A stretch of 6,623 bases of DNA from Verrucomicrobiia bacterium (GTDB lineage: Bacteria; Verrucomicrobiota; Verrucomicrobiia; Limisphaerales; Palsa-1400). Position 1 is the first letter of the stretch. Each line of letters opens with the position of its first letter. The DNA is taken from assembly GCA_025934545.1 (NCBI GenBank), contig JAICXV010000131.1, forward strand, positions 1-6,623, in the 5' to 3' direction. Below, one piece after another: positions 2,943-6,623 of this stretch. The position numbers and the translations under genes were made by a program. The notes below the pieces were generated by a model. That model was not told where the DNA came from. It did no database searches and worked only from the letters and a program-made list of their open reading frames with translations.

Positions 2943-4652
2943 ATGGCTCTTAACTACGCAAAACTCTTTAACCGCCGCATCACGCCGCAATCACAGCGCA
3001 TCCCGGGCTCGAACCAGGTCGCGAATTCCGGCCGTGGTTACTCATGGAAAGTCGATAACTGGGCGCGCCTCGACCGCTTCCTTATCCTCGGTGCGGAAGG
3101 CGGCACTTATTATATCGCGCAGCGCGACCTCGTGAAGCAGAACCACGACGCTGTCGTGCGCTGCATCAAGACTGATGGCATTCGCGTTGTGAACCGCGTC
3201 GTTGAGATCAGCGATGCGGGTCGCGCTCCGAAGAATGATCCTGCGAGCTTCACCTTGGCACTCGTGGTGACTCACGGCGATGCGGCCGCACGCGCTGCGG
3301 CGTTCAACGCATTGCCGAAGGTCTGCCGCATCGGCACGCACCTCTTCCACTTCGCGGAATATGTCAACGCGATGCGTGGTTGGGGCCGTGGCCTGCGCAA
3401 CGCGATCGGTCATTGGTATGTGGATCGCACTGCCGATGACCTCGCGCACCAGGCGGTCAAGTATCAGCAACGCGACGGTTGGTCGCACGCTGACTTGCTC
3501 CGTCTCGCGCACCCGAAGGCTCCGTCTGTCGAGCACGACGCGGTTTTCCGCTGGATGCTGGCAGGCGCGGATTCGCTCGGCGAACGCACTGTGACCCGCA
3601 ATGTTCGCGGTGAAAATCGCGAAGCGACGTATGGCGCAGTCGGCGCATTGCCAAAACTCGTCGAAGCATTCGAACTCGCAAAGCAAGCTTCGAGCGCAAC
3701 CGACATCGTGAAACTCATCACTGATTTCGGTTTGCCGCGCGAAGCGATCCCAACGCAATGGCTCAACGAGCGCGTTGTTTGGGAAGCCTTGCTCGAACGC
3801 ATGCCGATGACAGCGATGATCCGCAACCTCGGCAAGATGACCAGCATCGGTTTGCTCGGCCCGTTCAGTGACGCAAAGCGTTTCATTGTTCGCAAGCTGG
3901 GCGACGAAGCTGCCCTCAAACGCGCGCGCATCCATCCGCTCGCCGTCCTTGTCGCGCAGAAAATCTACGCACAAGGTCGCGGCGACAAGGGCTCGCTCAC
4001 ATGGTCGCCGGCATCGGCGGTCGTCGACGCTTTGGACGACGCGTTTTACGCAACGTTCCAAAACGTTCAGCCATGCAACAAACCGTTGCTGCTCGCGCTC
4101 GACGTGAGCGGTTCGATGGCTATGTCGATGATCGCCGGCTCATGCATCAGCGCACGTGAAGCAAGCGCGGCAATGGCGCTCATCACTGCCGCAACGGAAC
4201 CGGATTGCGAAATTATCGCATTCTCGGCGCCCTCTCGCGGTGGTTTCGGCGGTATGCACGGCGGTGGCGAACCGGGTGTTACTCGGGTCAACATCTCGCC
4301 GCGCATGCGCCTGGCCGACGTCATCAAGAGGATCGAAGCGATCCCAATGGGCGGCACCGACTGCGCGTTGCCGATGGTTTGGGCTCGCCGCAATAAGCTG
4401 ACTGTGTCTGGTTTTGTGACCTACACCGACAGCGAAACGTGGGCGGGCAACATCCATCCGGCGCAAGCGTTGCGTGCGTATCGCGATGAGTTCAATGGTG
4501 ACGCGAAGACAGTCGTTGTTGGCACGACCTCCAACGGCTTCACCCTCGCTGACCCGAACGATCGCGGCATGCTCGACGTCGTCGGCTTCGATACCAGCGT
4601 CCCGGCCGTCATCGCGGACTTCGTTCGCGAACGCCCGGTCGCACCTGAATAA
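2943..4652 (+). CDS. rsr: Ro60 orthologue Rsr, TROVE plus vWA domain RNA-binding protein
   Basis: A 569-residue protein of typical length for bacterial Ro60. The TROVE domain, a ring of helical repeats that binds Y RNA and the ends of misfolded RNA, spans roughly residues 15-375. Recognisable segments are GYSWKVDNWARLDRFLILG (32-50), GRGLRNAIGHWY (148-159) and KYQQRDGWSHADLLRLAHPK (173-192). The von Willebrand A domain follows, from about 381 to 560, with a complete metal-ion-dependent adhesion site: DVSGS (387-391), T472 in GGTD and D496 in YTDSETW. A Gly-rich loop lies at 433-442. Bacterial Rsr acts in the cytoplasm with Y RNA and PNPase in RNA decay and rRNA maturation. Here it lies directly downstream of five Y RNA-like genes, its expected ligands, and in the same orientation as an RtcB ligase. 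Start is supported by a strong Shine-Dalgarno. Very secure. Confidence 0.96.
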   Translation: MALNYAKLFNRRITPQSQRIPGSNQVANSGRGYSWKVDNWARLDRFLILGAEGGTYYIAQRDLVKQNHDAVVRCIKTDGIRVVNRVVEISDAGRAPKNDPASFTLALVVTHGDAAARAAAFNALPKVCRIGTHLFHFAEYVNAMRGWGRGLRNAIGHWYVDRTADDLAHQAVKYQQRDGWSHADLLRLAHPKAPSVEHDAVFRWMLAGADSLGERTVTRNVRGENREATYGAVGALPKLVEAFELAKQASSATDIVKLITDFGLPREAIPTQWLNERVVWEALLERMPMTAMIRNLGKMTSIGLLGPFSDAKRFIVRKLGDEAALKRARIHPLAVLVAQKIYAQGRGDKGSLTWSPASAVVDALDDAFYATFQNVQPCNKPLLLALDVSGSMAMSMIAGSCISAREASAAMALITAATEPDCEIIAFSAPSRGGFGGMHGGGEPGVTRVNISPRMRLADVIKRIEAIPMGGTDCALPMVWARRNKLTVSGFVTYTDSETWAGNIHPAQALRAYRDEFNGDAKTVVVGTTSNGFTLADPNDRGMLDVVGFDTSVPAVIADFVRERPVAPE

Positions 4653-4662
4653 ACAAACAACG

Positions 4663-4706
4663 CGGGCGGAGGTAGTCGCGAACCGGCGCTTCCGCCCGTA
4701 CTTTTT
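4663..4706 (+). terminator. Intrinsic terminator or attenuator after rsr
   Basis: CGGGCGGAGG (4663-4672) pairs with CTTCCGCCCG (4689-4698), with one G-T wobble, around a 16-nt loop. TACTTTTTC follows. The hairpin lies 11 nt after the rsr stop and 48 nt before the next ATG, so it may reduce rather than abolish expression of the downstream gene. Confidence 0.75.
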
Positions 4707-4753
4707 CAAAACAATTATGAACGACAGAAAAAATTTAAAATCGGAGAAAACAA

Positions 4754-5407
4754 ATGAACGTAAAGTCATGGCAAGACCGCCACCGGGTCCAGATCCGGAT
4801 CATGTGGCGAAATGACGATTGGTATATCGATCGCATCCAAGACCTGGGCCAGATCCTTTTGAACGAACCCGAAGAGGTCGAACTCGAATTGATCGGCACA
4901 GGCGAAATCCCTGCGGACACCGTGTTGGTAATCCGCTCCGTGTTGATGCAACGCTCGCCGAAGACGCGCATCGTCACGAACGCTCGTTCCAGCCTGCAAC
5001 ACGCCGCTGTATTGCTGTGGTTGCTCGGCGACGAACGAGTGATCCGCGACGACGCGAAACTCTTCTTCCGCGAAGCCGAACTACCAGACGGTGAAACCGA
5101 GAAAAAGAAAACCGATTGGAAGGACAAGAAAAACTTCCTCGATTGGTTATCGGACATCGACCCGGAAGAAGGCGACTACGTGCGAGTGTTGCAGCTCATC
5201 GACGAATATTTACCCGTCAGCGAACTCGCTGGCCGGTTTATCGACGTTGGTTTGCTGCGGCAATTCGGTCTGATTGAAAACCGGAGAGTCGACGACTTCC
5301 TCGCCACAGTCTTCGCGTCTAACCCGGAACCAAAACAAGTTTCGGGCAACGACGTCGAACCGAAGCATCCGCTGGAAGCAGAAACCCAACGACAGTTAAA
5401 CAAATAA
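4754..5407 (+). CDS. Uncharacterised 217-aa protein, possible ClpP/crotonase-like core
   Basis: I do not recognise a named family with certainty. Residues 42-110 alternate strand and helix as in ClpP-type serine proteases: VELELIGTGEI, then helix PADTVLVIRSVLMQR, strand KTRIVTNA, then SSLQHAAVLLWLLGDERVIRDDAKLFFREAE. In ClpP the segment matching SSLQHA would carry the active Ser and the one matching FFREA the His. S79/S80 could stand for the Ser, but no His is seen at FFREA, so it is probably catalytically inactive or a different fold. A charged linker (113-126) leads to a C-terminal helical part with conserved-looking GRFIDVGLLRQFGLIENRRVDDFL (160-183). No signal peptide or membrane span. 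GGAG at 4743-4746 supports the start at 4754. It lies 101 nt after rsr, past a terminator-like hairpin, so it may be a partner of Rsr. Confidence 0.85.
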   Translation: MNVKSWQDRHRVQIRIMWRNDDWYIDRIQDLGQILLNEPEEVELELIGTGEIPADTVLVIRSVLMQRSPKTRIVTNARSSLQHAAVLLWLLGDERVIRDDAKLFFREAELPDGETEKKKTDWKDKKNFLDWLSDIDPEEGDYVRVLQLIDEYLPVSELAGRFIDVGLLRQFGLIENRRVDDFLATVFASNPEPKQVSGNDVEPKHPLEAETQRQLNK

Positions 5408-5420
5408 TTCCGATCCGAAC

Positions 5421-5433
5421 GCCACTTTGTGGC
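5421..5433. repeat. Small hairpin GCCAC-TTT-GTGGC
   Basis: A perfect 5-bp stem with a TTT loop lies 14 nt after the stop of the 217-aa gene and just ahead of the main terminator. It resembles the GCAC-TTT-GTGC palindrome at 151-161. Confidence 0.4.
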
Positions 5434-5442
5434 AAAGCGCAC

Positions 5443-5480
5443 GCGAGCGGAGGCGAAAATCTCCGCTCGCACTTTCTATT
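5443..5480. terminator. Bidirectional intrinsic terminator between convergent genes
   Basis: GCGAGCGGAG (5443-5452) and CTCCGCTCGC (5461-5470) form a perfect 10-bp stem with an 8-nt loop, followed by ACTTTCTATT on the + strand. It sits between the 217-aa gene and the convergent hydrolase gene, so it probably ends the RNA-repair locus and may serve both directions. On the minus strand the T tract is poor (ATTTTCGCC is in the loop), so its use there is less certain. Confidence 0.8.
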
Positions 5481-5494
5481 TTGGATTTCAACAA

Positions 5495-6623
5495 CTACTT
5501 CCCTACAGGCAGGCTGGAAATGTGGGTAGCATGAATTTTCTTTCCGTTCCAGTTCACTAAAACTGACTTCGTGCGCCTGTTGCTGTTTTCGACAAAGTGG
5601 AGAGCAAGATTACCTGCAGTATCCGGAGCCAATACAAAACTGTTCGTTGTAACCGGAAAAACTTCCTCTGTGCCATAGCCGCGCACAGTCGCAATCAAGT
5701 GATCTCCTGTTTCATCGGTCCGATGTGAAATGTTCAGGGTGGGCCCGATTCCAATCAGGCCGAAGAGAATAGTCTTTCGATATTGTCCCACTTTGTTTTC
5801 GTAAGCATCTCGATCGAGGTGCACTGGCATTGGCACCGGCGGCGGTGTCGCCGAAATCCTCGTCAATTTCAACGGATCACGAAATCCTGAAAAGGGCCCG
5901 ATGCTCGTCAGTGTGATTTGTGTCAGTAGATGCGCGGCGGGTTGAAACTCCACTTGCACGCCCCAAAAATTATTTTGAAATGTCGTCGGCGAAATCGGGA
6001 ATATTTCGTACGGCGAAAACTGAACCGACGGTGAAACCCATTGCGCCAGTAATCGTCCTCCGTCGCGACGAACCGCCAGCCCTCCGGAAGGCTTGTTAAA
6101 CTGGTAAAAACCGACGCACTCGTTAAGCATCGTCGAGTCTACGACAACCATGTTCGTTGGTTTTGGACGTGCGCCGTACAACAACGGCTTCCAAATCGTG
6201 GGGACGAGCGTGCTAAATCCCCGGCAGTTGGACAAAACAACGACCGCCCGCCGATTTTTGGTGTCGAAGGCCATTTCTGTCTGGAACCCGTCCGTCAACC
6301 CGCCATGTTCAAAAACATCGCCGCTTTCGAACCAAGCGAGCCGTCGATTTTCTCCAGTGGCGGACGCGTGCGGTTTCCTTGCTTCATCCATCACCGCGCT
6401 TAAGGGCGATGGATGGATGCCGGCAAACGCAGCTACAAATTTTAACAGGTCATTCGCCGTCGACCGCAAGCTGCCGGCTGCAGGGTATTTCGATGGCCCC
6501 GTATAGCTGCGCACCCGATGGCCCGGCATCGCGTGGCCGGTGGCGAACCGAATCTTCTGTTCGGGCGGTAGAGTGACTCGAGTGCTGTCCATCCCAAGCG
6601 GACAGCAGATGCGTTCCACCACC
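5495..6623 (-). CDS. Beta-lactamase-family serine hydrolase, C-terminal part (partial)
   Basis: An open frame of at least 375 codons reads on the minus strand from the window edge to a stop at 5495-5497. The first visible residues are mid-protein, so the GTG at the edge is not the real start. PAAGSLRSTANDLLKF (47-62 of the visible part) and the FEHGGLTDGF segment (104-113, HGG box standing in for the KTG motif) are typical of class C beta-lactamase-like serine hydrolases and esterases (Beta-lactamase, PF00144 type). The SxxK and YxN catalytic motifs would lie upstream, outside the window. The last 200 residues form a probable beta-rich C-terminal domain, as in proteins with a DUF3471-like tail; one piece reads NECVGFYQF. 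A secretion signal cannot be judged. It is convergent with, and functionally unrelated to, the RNA locus. Confidence 0.88.
   Translation of the reverse strand, partial: VVERICCPLGMDSTRVTLPPEQKIRFATGHAMPGHRVRSYTGPSKYPAAGSLRSTANDLLKFVAAFAGIHPSPLSAVMDEARKPHASATGENRRLAWFESGDVFEHGGLTDGFQTEMAFDTKNRRAVVVLSNCRGFSTLVPTIWKPLLYGARPKPTNMVVVDSTMLNECVGFYQFNKPSGGLAVRRDGGRLLAQWVSPSVQFSPYEIFPISPTTFQNNFWGVQVEFQPAAHLLTQITLTSIGPFSGFRDPLKLTRISATPPPVPMPVHLDRDAYENKVGQYRKTILFGLIGIGPTLNISHRTDETGDHLIATVRGYGTEEVFPVTTNSFVLAPDTAGNLALHFVENSNRRTKSVLVNWNGKKIHATHISSLPVGK

Noticed and set aside
3042..4061. Long minus-strand open frame (339 codons) opposite rsr
   Set aside because: It is fully antisense to the well-supported Rsr frame, Arg/Ala/Cys-rich and resembles no protein I recognise; a shadow of codon bias.
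6620..6622. GTG at the window edge as start of the serine hydrolase
   Set aside because: The protein lacks the SxxK and YxN motifs that must precede this point, so the gene continues beyond the window.

Overview
The window reads as one co-oriented RNA repair and RNA surveillance locus, bounded on the right by an unrelated convergent gene. Base composition is moderately GC-rich. Small palindromic intergenic repeats and AATTC/AATGACGAA-type spacer repeats, together with the protein flavour, make me guess a Verrucomicrobiota-like chromosome or metagenome contig. That taxonomic guess is weak and rests on memory of similar repeats.

Layout, left to right on the + strand: a REP-like hairpin (33-60); two tRNA-like genes with Ile(GAT) and Phe(GAA) anticodons (71-144, 179-253); an RtcB-family 3'-phosphate/5'-OH RNA ligase (287-1405); a 1.26-kb stretch with no credible protein gene that is packed with RNA. 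That stretch holds four more tRNA-like genes with Glu(TTC), Arg(GCG), Thr(TGT) and His(GTG) anticodons (1521-1959), then five tandem Y RNA-like genes (1968-2634). Each Y RNA has a Ro60-type stem carrying the GTTATC signature and its own tRNA-mimicking module. After these come a small SEC-C zinc-motif protein whose frame breaks inside the metal motif (2663-2845, continuing +1 to 2930), the Ro60 orthologue Rsr (2943-4652), and an unrecognised 217-aa protein with a possible ClpP-like core (4754-5407). On the minus strand, convergent and cut by the window edge, is a beta-lactamase-family serine hydrolase (5495-6623).

The ligase, the Ro60 ring and its Y RNA ligands plausibly work together. Established biology links Rsr, Y RNA and RtcB in bacterial RNA-repair operons (the Salmonella rsr-yrlBA-rtcBA arrangement), and links RtcB2-type ligases to repair after ribotoxin cleavage. 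New here, as far as I know, are the two RNA families. The six tRNA-like genes all share A18-G19 in the D loop and G55-C56 in the T loop, replacing the near-universal G18-G19 and T55-C56, so the elbow contact G18-Psi55 appears to have been exchanged for A18-G55. Most of the Y RNA modules instead keep a normal tRNA elbow, and at least three are circularly permuted. I infer that the six elbow variants are specialised decoys, sensors, reserve tRNAs or repair substrates rather than ordinary elongator tRNAs. The sequence alone does not decide which.
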